Assembly (NCBI RefSeq): GCF_019916025.1
Contig: NZ_CP079737.1
Location: 2,728,001 to 2,792,000, forward strand
Source: Paraclostridium bifermentans
Lineage (GTDB): Bacteria > Bacillota > Clostridia > Peptostreptococcales > Peptostreptococcaceae
Reading direction: 5' to 3'
Length of the DNA: 64,000 bases
Of this stretch, positions 34,669 to 42,684 are shown one piece after another. Below the pieces are notes generated by a model. The model made no database searches, had not been told where the DNA came from, and worked only from the letters and a program-made list of their open reading frames with translations. The position numbers and the translations under genes were made by a program. Numbering within the stretch: position 1 is the first letter of the stretch; every line of letters begins with the position of its first letter.

Positions 34669-36381
34669 TTACATATTGAAAGTTTTATCTACGTAAGCTT
34701 TTATCTCTTCTGCTGTTCCCATAGTTAATACTTCATTAGCAAATTTTTTCATATCTTCATAGTTAACAGAAGTTATGAACTTTCTAGCTGGAAGTATAGA
34801 TATTGGAGACATAGAGAATTCATCAAGTCCCATTCCTAAAAGAATAGGTATCATTCTTTGATCTCCTGCAGACTCTCCGCACATACCTACCCATTTACCT
34901 TCTTTATGAGCGTTATCTATTACCATTTTTATAAGTCTTAATACAGCTGGATTAAATTGATTATATAAATAACTTATTTTTTGGTTCATTCTATCTACTG
35001 CACAAGTATATTGAATTAAGTCATTAGTTCCTATAGAGAAGAAATCCACATGTTTAGCTAATATATCTGATATAACTGCTGCAGATGGTATTTCTATCAT
35101 CATTCCAACTTCTACATCCTTAGAATATTCGATTCCTTTAACATCCATTTCAGCTAAAACTTCTTTTATTATAGCCTTAGCTTTTAATAGTTCTTCTAAA
35201 GAAGATATCATAGGGAACATTATTCTTAATTTTCCATGTACACTAGCTCTATATAAAGCTCTTAATTGAGTTTTAAATATATCTGTTCTATCTAAGCATA
35301 GTCTTATAGCTCTATATCCTAAGAACGGATTCATTTCCTCGTCCATTTTGAAATATTTTAATTCTTTATCTCCACCTATATCTAAAGTTCTTATTACTAT
35401 AGGCTTTCCATTCATACCTTCAAGAACTGCTTTATATGCTTCATATTGTTCTTCTTCACTTGGGAAATCATCTTCCTTGTCCATGTATAAGAACTCAGTT
35501 CTATATAGTCCTACACCTTCTGCATCATTTTTTAGTAATCCTTCTAAATCATTAGGGCTTCCGATATTCCCTGCAAGCTCTACATGTCTACCATCAAGAG
35601 TTATAGAAGTTTTTCCTATTAATTGTTTTAATGCTTCTTTTTCTTCATCAAACTTAGCCTTTAAATCTCTATACTCATTTATAACTTTTTCATCTGGGTT
35701 AACTATAACTTGTCCTGTTTCGCCATTGAATACTATAAAATCTCCATCCTTAACATTTTCAGTTACATCACTAAGTCCAACTACTGCAGCTATTTCTAAT
35801 GTTCTAGCCATTATAGCAGTATGAGAAGTTCTACCACCTATATTAGTTAAGAATCCTAAAACCATTTTTTTATTCATTGTTGCAGTATCTGATGGTGTTA
35901 AGTCGTGAGCTATTAATATAACTTCTTCAGATAAAGCTGATAAATCTACAACTTTTATCCCTAATATATGTCTTAAAACTCTGTTTGTAACATCCTTGAT
36001 ATCTGCTGCTCTTTCTCTCATATATTCATTGTCCATTGACTCAAATATACTTACAAACATTTCTTTAACTTCGTTTAACGCAAAGTCAGCATTTACCTTT
36101 TCATCTCTTATTTTAGCTATAGTCTGATCTATTAATTCTGGATCTTGTAAAACTAATAGGTGAGCTTCAAATATTTCAGCTTCATGTTCCCCTAATTCAA
36201 CTTTAGCTCTTTCTTTTACTTGCTCTAACTCTTTTTTTGACTCTTCTACTGCAGCTTGTAACTTTTCAACTTCAGTCTCAACATTTTCTATGTTTTTTTT
36301 CTCTATATTAAGTTCGCTATGTTCTATAACCAAAGCTTTTCCTAAAGCTACTCCTGGCGATGCTCCTGTTCCTTTATACAT
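34669..36381 (-). CDS. ptsI: Phosphoenolpyruvate-protein phosphotransferase (PTS enzyme I)
   Basis: Enzyme I autophosphorylates from PEP and passes phosphate to HPr. The 570-residue length is normal. The phospho-His is in GGRTSHTAIMAR near 180-190; the C-terminal PEP-binding barrel has the LYRTEFLYMD motif, LRIMFPMIS and SIGTNDLIQYTCAVDRMN, and the C-terminal Cys region GMCGESAGD. I take the ATG at 36379-36381, 6 bases after GGGAGGA; the longer in-frame extension has no ribosome site. It follows ptsH with a small GC-rich hairpin between the two. Confidence 0.97.
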   Translation of the reverse strand: MYKGTGASPGVALGKALVIEHSELNIEKKNIENVETEVEKLQAAVEESKKELEQVKERAKVELGEHEAEIFEAHLLVLQDPELIDQTIAKIRDEKVNADFALNEVKEMFVSIFESMDNEYMRERAADIKDVTNRVLRHILGIKVVDLSALSEEVILIAHDLTPSDTATMNKKMVLGFLTNIGGRTSHTAIMARTLEIAAVVGLSDVTENVKDGDFIVFNGETGQVIVNPDEKVINEYRDLKAKFDEEKEALKQLIGKTSITLDGRHVELAGNIGSPNDLEGLLKNDAEGVGLYRTEFLYMDKEDDFPSEEEQYEAYKAVLEGMNGKPIVIRTLDIGGDKELKYFKMDEEMNPFLGYRAIRLCLDRTDIFKTQLRALYRASVHGKLRIMFPMISSLEELLKAKAIIKEVLAEMDVKGIEYSKDVEVGMMIEIPSAAVISDILAKHVDFFSIGTNDLIQYTCAVDRMNQKISYLYNQFNPAVLRLIKMVIDNAHKEGKWVGMCGESAGDQRMIPILLGMGLDEFSMSPISILPARKFITSVNYEDMKKFANEVLTMGTAEEIKAYVDKTFNM

Positions 36382-36430
36382 ATATGCGTCCTCCCATTGT
36401 CTTGTGTATACATTATATATATTCAACAAA

Positions 36431-36448
36431 CCTCGGTTTTCACCGAGG
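36431..36448. terminator. GC-rich hairpin between ptsH and ptsI
   Basis: CCTCGG (36431-36436) and CCGAGG (36443-36448) form a 6-base stem with a 6-base loop. The T-run is better on the plus strand (CTTTTTATTTTTT) than in the direction of pts transcription (TTTGTTG). It may be a leaky terminator or RNA-processing site that sets HPr above EI. Confidence 0.5.
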
Positions 36449-36462
36449 CTTTTTATTTTTTA

Positions 36463-36723
36463 TTATTCACCAAATCCGCTTTCTATTAACTCAACTAATG
36501 CGTTAACTGCTGATTCTTGATCTTCTCCATTAGCAACTACAACAACTTCATCTCCTTGAGCTAATCCTAAACTCATTATTCCCATTATTGATTTAGCATT
36601 TACAACTTTATCTTTTGCCTTTATCTCTACTGTTGATTTGAACTCAGATGCTTTCTTTACAAACATTCCTGCTGGTCTAGCATGTAATCCACTTGCATTT
36701 TTGATAGTTACTATTTTTTCCAT
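36463..36723 (-). CDS. ptsH: Phosphocarrier protein HPr
   Basis: An 86-residue HPr. The EI-dependent phosphohistidine is His14 in ASGLHARPAG and the HPr-kinase serine is Ser45 in AKSIMGIMSLGL, so both catalysis and catabolite-control functions should be intact. It supplies phosphate to PTS systems such as the mannose-family EII at 21668-24173. GGAGG precedes the ATG. It is first in ptsH-ptsI, the order usual in Firmicutes. Confidence 0.98.
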   Translation of the reverse strand: MEKIVTIKNASGLHARPAGMFVKKASEFKSTVEIKAKDKVVNAKSIMGIMSLGLAQGDEVVVVANGEDQESAVNALVELIESGFGE

Positions 36724-36782
36724 TGTAATACCTCCATAGATTTCATTTGTTATATTTTGATATAAATATTTGCAATATTAAT

Positions 36783-37988
36783 TTATGCCTTTATATCATT
36801 TATTATTATATTTGTTAAAAGTTTAGTAAACCTATTCCTATGAATTGTAATTATAGGTCTAGTTTCAAAACTAGCTTCCCAATTCACATTAGAATTCATA
36901 TTAGTATTTACTACTTCTACTACCTTATTAAAATCATATAAGTTTGTTCTATTTATATTATTTTCCTCAAGCTTTTTCTCATATATACAATAAAATAAAT
37001 CTTTATACGAGAAGTCTTTTGGTAAATTTAAACACTCTCCTAATTTTGGAATTATGTTTTCTAAAAGTGTTCTTTTACTTATATCTCTTTTTATGTTCAA
37101 TGCCTTTGTTAATGATTCTATAGTTTCTTTGCTCAAGTTGCTTAACTTGTAAAAACAATAATCATCATCATATTTATATTCCTTGTTGAAATAATATCTT
37201 AGACCATCATATCTGTCAAAGGTTTTCATAGCATCAAAATACCCTAGCTTAATGTTTTTACTTACATTGTCTGGATCTAAGTTTAGACACCCTCCTAGAG
37301 ATTCTGACGGCACAATTATCTTCATGTTCACATCTTGATGGTGATTTAAATTTATCTTTCCAAATAAATCATCAACTAGTCTTATAACAACAATATCTTC
37401 ATATCCTTTTTCACTTAATAAACTTACAGGTATATTATTATGAAATAAACCATCTAAAAATAATTTATCGTCTAATTTATCTAGTTTAAATATAGGCAAA
37501 CTAGCACTTGCAATTAGATAGTCTAGTAATTTTCCTTTTTCAATATTTTCTAAGAACATAGGACTTGGAATTATTTTTCCATCCCATACAACTGTTACTA
37601 ATCCAAAATCTTTGTTGGAATTTCTTATAATGTCTTCATCTATGGTCTTTTCTAATAAACTTCTAAATGGACTTATATCTATTCCTTTATTTTTTCTAGC
37701 TTTATTTATAAGAGATATCACTCTATTTATATTTTTAGGAGTAAAGTCAACATTTTTTATATTGTGATATGTTTCCTCATCCACATCCATAAAATGAGTG
37801 TAGTCATACTTAGTCCATATCTCTTCTAGTACCTCTAGGTTATTTTGGACTATATACGCTCCATTCAAGGCTCCTATAGAAGTTCCTGCAACACCTTTAA
37901 ATTCTATACCTAACTCTCTTAACGCCTTATATGCACCTAACTGGTAAGCACCCTTTGTGCCTCCACCTTCAAGTACTAATCCTTTCAT
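36783..37988 (-). CDS. Patatin-like phospholipase
   Basis: A 401-residue protein whose N-terminal half is a patatin domain: GLVLEGGGTKGAYQLGA forms the oxyanion loop, GTSIGALNG carries the nucleophile Ser in GxSxG, and FLDGLFHNNIPV supplies the catalytic Asp (DG motif). It should hydrolyse acyl esters of lipids in the cytoplasm; no signal peptide is present. The second half (about residues 240-400) is a charged, helical extension of unknown function, as is common in this clostridial subgroup. The ATG at 37986-37988 follows AAGGTGAT. It lies between ptsH and camA, an order I recall from C. difficile. Confidence 0.88.
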   Translation of the reverse strand: MKGLVLEGGGTKGAYQLGAYKALRELGIEFKGVAGTSIGALNGAYIVQNNLEVLEEIWTKYDYTHFMDVDEETYHNIKNVDFTPKNINRVISLINKARKNKGIDISPFRSLLEKTIDEDIIRNSNKDFGLVTVVWDGKIIPSPMFLENIEKGKLLDYLIASASLPIFKLDKLDDKLFLDGLFHNNIPVSLLSEKGYEDIVVIRLVDDLFGKINLNHHQDVNMKIIVPSESLGGCLNLDPDNVSKNIKLGYFDAMKTFDRYDGLRYYFNKEYKYDDDYCFYKLSNLSKETIESLTKALNIKRDISKRTLLENIIPKLGECLNLPKDFSYKDLFYCIYEKKLEENNINRTNLYDFNKVVEVVNTNMNSNVNWEASFETRPIITIHRNRFTKLLTNIIINDIKA

Positions 37989-38187
37989 AAATATCACCTT
38001 ATATAAGTTATAAAGATATATCTTCCTAAAAACAAATATATTACAAGTTTCTCCCTATTTCAAGTAAAAATTATATTTTTTTATAATATTTATTCAATTT
38101 TAATTTTATGTTAGATTCTAAAAACAACATGGAAGCTTGTATTTTTAGCATTTCATTAAATTAAATATGCAAAATTTACTATTTTTA

Positions 38188-38532
38188 CTATTTCACATCT
38201 AAATCACTATTTACTATTTTTACTACTTTTAAGAACATCTTTTTCTCTATGGGATTTAGCTTTATATTTGACATTATATAGTTATTAGGATCTATTAAAT
38301 ATATCTTTTTATAACCAGTTTTATAAAACATCATACAAACATTTTTAATATCAGAAAAATTATCTGCATCAAATGGATCTACATCTATTATTAAATTATA
38401 CTTAGATGTTTTTATTCCCTTTATTTTATCTTTATAATCATTTACAAACGTTTTTATTTCATTGCTATTTAAATATCCATTAACTTTTATATACACTTTA
38501 CTATTTTCACCTAAAACCTGAGTATATATCAT
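38188..38532 (-). CDS. Small STAS-like protein, function unknown
   Basis: A 114-residue soluble protein with alternating strands and helices: VYIKVNGYLN, then KYNLIIDVDPFDADNFSDIKNV, and KKIYLIDPNN. The pattern resembles STAS-fold proteins (anti-sigma antagonists) but the phosphorylatable Ser motif is not seen, so I treat this as a loose likeness only. AGGGGGGAA precedes the ATG. It lies downstream of camA by 48 bases on the same strand and could share its transcript. The AT-rich stretch after it (37989-38187) holds a direct repeat of TTTACTATTTTTACTA near 38176-38228, partly inside the gene end. Confidence 0.5.
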   Translation of the reverse strand: MIYTQVLGENSKVYIKVNGYLNSNEIKTFVNDYKDKIKGIKTSKYNLIIDVDPFDADNFSDIKNVCMMFYKTGYKKIYLIDPNNYIMSNIKLNPIEKKMFLKVVKIVNSDLDVK

Positions 38533-38580
38533 AATTTCCCCCCTGTAAAATACATTTACTATGAATATATGTATATATAC

Positions 38581-40317
38581 TTAATTTAGTGAATTTAGAT
38601 TTAATGATTTTTTTATTAGCTCTTCTATTTCTTGTTGTAAATAATTTATCTCTTCATTTACTTTATTATCAAATTTAATATTTTTTATAATTTGTTTTGA
38701 TAATTTTTCTATTTCTAAGTAATTTTCATCTTTAAAAATACTTATTTCCATAACTTTGTTCGGATAATAATCATACAAATTTTTACCCATCTTTTTTGCA
38801 AACACCTTAAAATAATTATCATATATCTTTGAATTTAATAATCCTAATAAATATTCATATGAAAATTCTTCTTCATACTCTTTTTTTATACAAAACGAAT
38901 ATACATCAGCACTGCAAAAACTATTATTTTCATCAATAGCAAATTTATTTTCATTTGACTTATATGGGTACATTATCTTTTTTCTTTCAAACATTAATTT
39001 ATCTCTACCCCATTGTAACTGATACCATTTGCGAGTATTTTTCTTACATTCTCTTCTATTTTGCAATTTATTTTTATAATTTTGTATGTATTTTACAGAT
39101 TGTATATAATCATTTATATCATTTATATCATCACTATATATAAGTTTTAAGTCACTTTTTTCTATATAATATTTCTTAATATTTTTATTTTTAATCCAAT
39201 TTTTCACTATATCTTTTTCTATATTATTACATTGTATTTCATTATTTTTTATAACAAATGCTTTGTCACATCCAGTTATAATTCCCTGAAAACTTATACA
39301 TATATCTTTTAGCTTATATTTACAGCTTTTTTCTATAACGTTATATAAGTTTACATTTTCTTTTTTATCTATAATCCACTTTTCACTCATATCACTTTGA
39401 TTCATATCTATTTTAGTAAAATAGTCACTAAACTTTAGAGTTGATTTGATATCATCTATATATTTTAACTTAATACTATAGTTGGTAATCCTATAAAAAT
39501 CAAAACTCGAATTTATATATTTTGACTTTTCCATTGTAAATATACAACTTGCTACATTTGCATTTTTAAATACATTAAATCCATTGAAATCTATAATTTC
39601 TTTAATTTTAACATTATTAATGATATAGTTTCTTAAATTTTCTCCACTTGTGCTTTCCAAAAAATATCTTGGAGTTATTATACTTGCAACTCCATTTTTT
39701 TTAAGTAAGTCAATTATCCGTTTATAAAAACAAAAATAGATGTCTGCCTTATCCTTATATACGTCACCATAATTTTTTATTAATTGCTTTTTATATTTCA
39801 TAGTCAAATTTTTATGTCCTATATAAGGAGGATTTCCTATTATATAGTCAAACTTCTCACCCCAGAATGTTTCTTTCAAAGTATCATCTATTCCTTCATA
39901 CATCAAACTATCAAAACAGTATATATTAAATTTATCAGTAGATGAATCTATCTCTTTATTCCTCAAAGAATATTTCAAAACATTTACTGCATTTTGATCT
40001 ATATCTATACCATATATACAATTTTTAATTATATGTTCATGTATATTTTCAATATTAAGATCATTTTTAATAACTTCAAACTTTTTATACAAAACATCAT
40101 ATACCTCTAGTAAAAAATTTCCACACCCACAAGACATGTCCAATATCTTAGGAGATGGATTCTTGTTAAAATCATGTTCTGTCAAAATTTTATTAACAAT
40201 ATAATCTATTACATATTTAGGAGTATAATAAATCCCCAAAGCTTTTTTTTCATTTTCACTTAAACTATTTTCATATAAATCAGATAAATAGTAGTTATTA
40301 CAATTTAGAATCTCCAT
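38581..40317 (-). CDS. camA: Orphan N6-adenine DNA methyltransferase, CamA orthologue
   Basis: The 578-residue length is almost that of C. difficile CamA (577). The SAM motif LDMSCGCGNFLL is at 59-70 and the catalytic NPPY at 162-165, both in a gamma-class N6-adenine methyltransferase domain; a target-recognition half follows. From memory the CamA sequence shares long stretches including GIYYTPK, YKDKADIYFCFYK, SFQGIITGCDKAF, LQWGR and FERKKIMYPYKSNEN. CamA methylates the last A of CAAAAA and affects sporulation and host colonisation in C. difficile. There is no restriction endonuclease or specificity subunit adjacent, so it is an orphan. The ATG at 40315-40317 has AGGGGGAAG 6 bases upstream. 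It lies between the amidase and patatin genes. Confidence 0.93.
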   Translation of the reverse strand: MEILNCNNYYLSDLYENSLSENEKKALGIYYTPKYVIDYIVNKILTEHDFNKNPSPKILDMSCGCGNFLLEVYDVLYKKFEVIKNDLNIENIHEHIIKNCIYGIDIDQNAVNVLKYSLRNKEIDSSTDKFNIYCFDSLMYEGIDDTLKETFWGEKFDYIIGNPPYIGHKNLTMKYKKQLIKNYGDVYKDKADIYFCFYKRIIDLLKKNGVASIITPRYFLESTSGENLRNYIINNVKIKEIIDFNGFNVFKNANVASCIFTMEKSKYINSSFDFYRITNYSIKLKYIDDIKSTLKFSDYFTKIDMNQSDMSEKWIIDKKENVNLYNVIEKSCKYKLKDICISFQGIITGCDKAFVIKNNEIQCNNIEKDIVKNWIKNKNIKKYYIEKSDLKLIYSDDINDINDYIQSVKYIQNYKNKLQNRRECKKNTRKWYQLQWGRDKLMFERKKIMYPYKSNENKFAIDENNSFCSADVYSFCIKKEYEEEFSYEYLLGLLNSKIYDNYFKVFAKKMGKNLYDYYPNKVMEISIFKDENYLEIEKLSKQIIKNIKFDNKVNEEINYLQQEIEELIKKSLNLNSLN

Positions 40318-40328
40318 ATAACTTCCCC

Positions 40329-40362
40329 CTAGAAAATACACTTTCTAGCTACCATTATATCA
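40329..40362 (-). promoter_or_regulatory. camA: camA extended -10 promoter and leader hairpin
   Basis: On the minus strand TGATATAAT (40362-40354) is a consensus extended -10. Between it and the ribosome site is a hairpin, CTAGAAA / TTTCTAG with a 6-base loop (40329-40348), whose 3' arm touches the GGGGGAAG Shine-Dalgarno. Confidence 0.55.
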
Positions 40363-40390
40363 AAGTTTGAATTAATTAATATATAATTAA

Positions 40391-40437
40391 ATACAAATAA
40401 AAAGAAGTATATATTATATACTTCTTTTTATTTGTAT
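40391..40437 (-). terminator. 22-bp perfect terminator after the amidase gene
   Basis: Bases 40391-40412 and 40416-40437 are exact reverse complements with a 3-base loop. It overlaps the last codons of the amidase gene and isolates camA from upstream transcription. Confidence 0.9.
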
Positions 40438-41213
40438 TTGGAATCTATATATCTTAGTACTCCTTGAGCTATACCCTCTGCCATTTTATCTTGATATGCT
40501 TCGTTATTAAGTTTTTTTTCTTCTTCTTTATTAGTTATAAATCCAGCTTCTACTAGAACTGTTGGAATTTCTGTCTCTCTTAATATTTCTAAGTTTGAAG
40601 GATAAATCCCTCTATTTCTAGTATTTAAATATAAGCAGATTGTATCTTGTATTGATTTAGCTAACTGCTCTGAACCTTCAATATTATTTGCTTGATAGTA
40701 TGTTTCTGTTCCAGACGCAGACCTTCCTCCACTTTCTGAGTTAAGATGTATTGAAACAACCATGTCTACACCTTGCTCATTAGCAATATTACTTCTTTCA
40801 TCTAAAGAAGCATATGTATCTTCAGTTCTTGTCAAAACAATTTCTAAATCTTCATATTGAGATAAATTTCCTGCTACTTTTTTTGCAATTCCTAAAGATA
40901 TATTTTTTTCTAGGGTCCCATTAACACCTTTCGATCCAACATCATTTCCTCCATGTCCAGGGTCTATTAAAATTTTTATTTTTTTCTTTGATTTATCATT
41001 ATCTAAATTTAGATGCTCAATTCCAGCATTTTCCTGGGTATTTTCATCAGTTTTATTTGAGTCTATTTTAGGCTTATCAGATTTTATTGACCCAGTTAAA
41101 CTTTTAAATCCAAATATTATCGAAAATATAACTGCCAATATTAAAAATACTAAAATTAATAGTCTTGATTTTTTTATTCTTTTTCTTTTTACAGTTTTTT
41201 TCTTATTTGCCAT
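40428..41213 (-). CDS. N-acetylmuramoyl-L-alanine amidase (Amidase_3), membrane-anchored
   Basis: A 261-residue protein: a basic N-terminus (KKKTVKRKRIKKS), one signal-anchor helix (about residues 18-38), an acidic/polar linker, and an Amidase_3 domain from about residue 80. Zinc ligands and catalytic Glu are visible in DPGHGGNDVGSKG, EKNISLGIA, SIHLNSE and VLVEAGFITNKEEE. It cuts the bond between MurNAc and L-Ala in peptidoglycan outside the membrane. ATG preceded by AAGGTGG. Adjacent to camA, in the order known to me from C. difficile. Similar to CwlD-type amidases, but a spore role is not shown. Confidence 0.92.
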   Translation of the reverse strand: MANKKKTVKRKRIKKSRLLILVFLILAVIFSIIFGFKSLTGSIKSDKPKIDSNKTDENTQENAGIEHLNLDNDKSKKKIKILIDPGHGGNDVGSKGVNGTLEKNISLGIAKKVAGNLSQYEDLEIVLTRTEDTYASLDERSNIANEQGVDMVVSIHLNSESGGRSASGTETYYQANNIEGSEQLAKSIQDTICLYLNTRNRGIYPSNLEILRETEIPTVLVEAGFITNKEEEKKLNNEAYQDKMAEGIAQGVLRYIDSKYK

Positions 41214-41285
41214 ATATCCACCTTTCTACTATATAATTCAGGTTAATTTTAGCATTTTTTGATTATATTTTCAATACAACTAAGG

Positions 41286-41930
41286 TTATCCTCCTAAAGT
41301 AATATCTTGTTTGCTATACCAATTTATCGCTTCATGTATATGGTTGTGTTTAAAGTCTGGCCAGTAATCATCTAAAACATAAAAATCTGCATATATAGAT
41401 TGTACAGGTAAAAAACCACTTAGCCTTCTTCTTCCCCCCCATCTTATTATTAAATCCAATCTAGATATATCAAAAGACTGTATGTATTCATGTATATTAT
41501 TTTTATTATTTCCTTTAGCCGTAGATAATGTGTTTAAGTCCCAATGCCATCCATAGTTAACTAACAAATTAGCTTTTATTTGCCCATCCTTAGCCTCTGT
41601 ACGACTAGTGTATGGAATTAATTCCTTTGGGAACATCGGCGAACTCGTATTTCCTATAACCAGTAAAGATGCTCCTTCGTCTACTAACATCTTAGCTGCA
41701 TTTACACACGCATCAGTAAAAGCTTTGGTCTGGGGTGCAGGTCTCTTTGTATTATCCGTAGTAAATCCATAAAATGTAACTTCATCTACACCTATATCTC
41801 TGCATACCCTGTATGCTTCAAGCCCTGGGTCTAGTCCATTATCATACCCTTTGTCTTTAGTAAGCCCATTAGATTCAGCCCACCTTCTATTTCCATCTGG
41901 TATTATTCCTACATGTTTTGGAATTCTCAT
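41286..41930 (-). CDS. Divergent cis-prenyltransferase (UppS-like)
   Basis: A 214-residue cis-prenyltransferase-like protein. GIIPDGNRRWAESNG has the catalytic Asp of the family P-loop, and LDLIIRWGGRRRLSGFLPVQ occupies the place of the conserved RTSGE-RLSNF-type substrate motif, with Trp, Gly and Arg in place of the usual Thr, Ser and Glu. WPDF near the C-terminus is kept. The family makes undecaprenyl pyrophosphate from isoprenoid units, the lipid carrier for peptidoglycan and wall polymers. The altered motif suggests a different chain length or altered activity, and a second, standard UppS probably exists elsewhere. I chose the ATG at 41928-41930 behind GAGGTGAT. Confidence 0.8.
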   Translation of the reverse strand: MRIPKHVGIIPDGNRRWAESNGLTKDKGYDNGLDPGLEAYRVCRDIGVDEVTFYGFTTDNTKRPAPQTKAFTDACVNAAKMLVDEGASLLVIGNTSSPMFPKELIPYTSRTEAKDGQIKANLLVNYGWHWDLNTLSTAKGNNKNNIHEYIQSFDISRLDLIIRWGGRRRLSGFLPVQSIYADFYVLDDYWPDFKHNHIHEAINWYSKQDITLGG

Positions 41931-42084
41931 TTTAATCACCTCTTGATGTGAATTATTGACACATATAGAAATTTTACACAATTTAAAGCATTTTATTAAA
42001 ATTTTTTAAATTTTCAATAAAATAACTCCATTATTTACTGTATTTATAGTAAACTATAAATATATTTTTATTCGGAGGTATTAT

Positions 42085-42552
42085 ATGAGGAAAAATTTGT
42101 TTTTAGTTTTTTTACTTTTTACTTTTTTACTTGTAGGTTGCTCTTCTAAATCAGATATTAAAGATGTACCTGTAAGTGAAATTAAAGATGCTATATTAAA
42201 AAATAATCTTTTAGACGTAGATCCTTTAAATGATATTCCCGCTTCAGAATTCCATGCTCTTAGTTCTGTAAAAAATGATATTAACGAAGGCTTTATGCTA
42301 AGTGCTATGATAAATGTTAAATTAAGAGATGTCATAGTTATTAAAACTGATAATCCTGAAGTTATAATTAAAGCTTTAGAAAAATATAAAAATAATTCAC
42401 TAAAACTATTTGCTGACGGATATGGTGGAGAAGATAATATGGAAAGTGTATCAAATTCAATATTGAAAACAATAGGTAACTATGTATATTTTATAGCTAC
42501 TCCAAACGCTGATGAGATTGAAAATGTAATTTTAAATACTATTCAGCAGTAA
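42085..42552 (+). CDS. DUF4358 lipoprotein
   Basis: A 155-residue protein with a lipoprotein signal: hydrophobic FLVFLLFTFLLVGC with the lipobox Cys at residue 19, then a small DUF4358-type domain (ASEFHALSSVKND, VIVIKTDNPEVIIKALEKYKN). It should be lipid-anchored on the outer face of the membrane. The family role is unknown. The ATG is preceded by CGGAGGT. The 5' region has the palindrome TTTACT-N8-AGTAAA near 42034-42053. Divergent from the prenyltransferase gene. Confidence 0.8.
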   Translation: MRKNLFLVFLLFTFLLVGCSSKSDIKDVPVSEIKDAILKNNLLDVDPLNDIPASEFHALSSVKNDINEGFMLSAMINVKLRDVIVIKTDNPEVIIKALEKYKNNSLKLFADGYGGEDNMESVSNSILKTIGNYVYFIATPNADEIENVILNTIQQ

Positions 42553-42616
42553 TGCTTAATGTATCTAACTTATTCTATTAGTTAGTTTTTATTCATTTGT
42601 GTAAATCTAAGTCTTG

Positions 42617-42646
42617 TTGTTTTTTTTATTAAATATGTTATATAAT
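42617..42646 (+). promoter_or_regulatory. Promoter for manA
   Basis: TTGTTT (42617-42622), 18-base spacer, TATAAT (42641-42646); 38 bases before the manA start. Confidence 0.6.
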
Positions 42647-42684
42647 CACTTTAGATATATTATTTTAATTTTAGGAGGGTATTC

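Noticed and set aside
35348-35824. Plus-strand 158-codon ORF inside ptsI
   Set aside because: Antisense shadow of a highly conserved gene.
38170-38230. CRISPR-like or tandem repeat (TTTACTATTTTTACTA twice)
   Set aside because: Only two short AT-rich copies, one within coding sequence; no spacer pattern.
38581-40317. Type IIG restriction-modification enzyme
   Set aside because: No nuclease motif (PD-ExK) at the N-terminus and the chain is too short; sequence fits orphan CamA better.
42081-42335. Minus-strand 84-codon ORF over the DUF4358 gene
   Set aside because: The plus-strand gene has a lipobox and GGAGG site; the opposite frame has neither.
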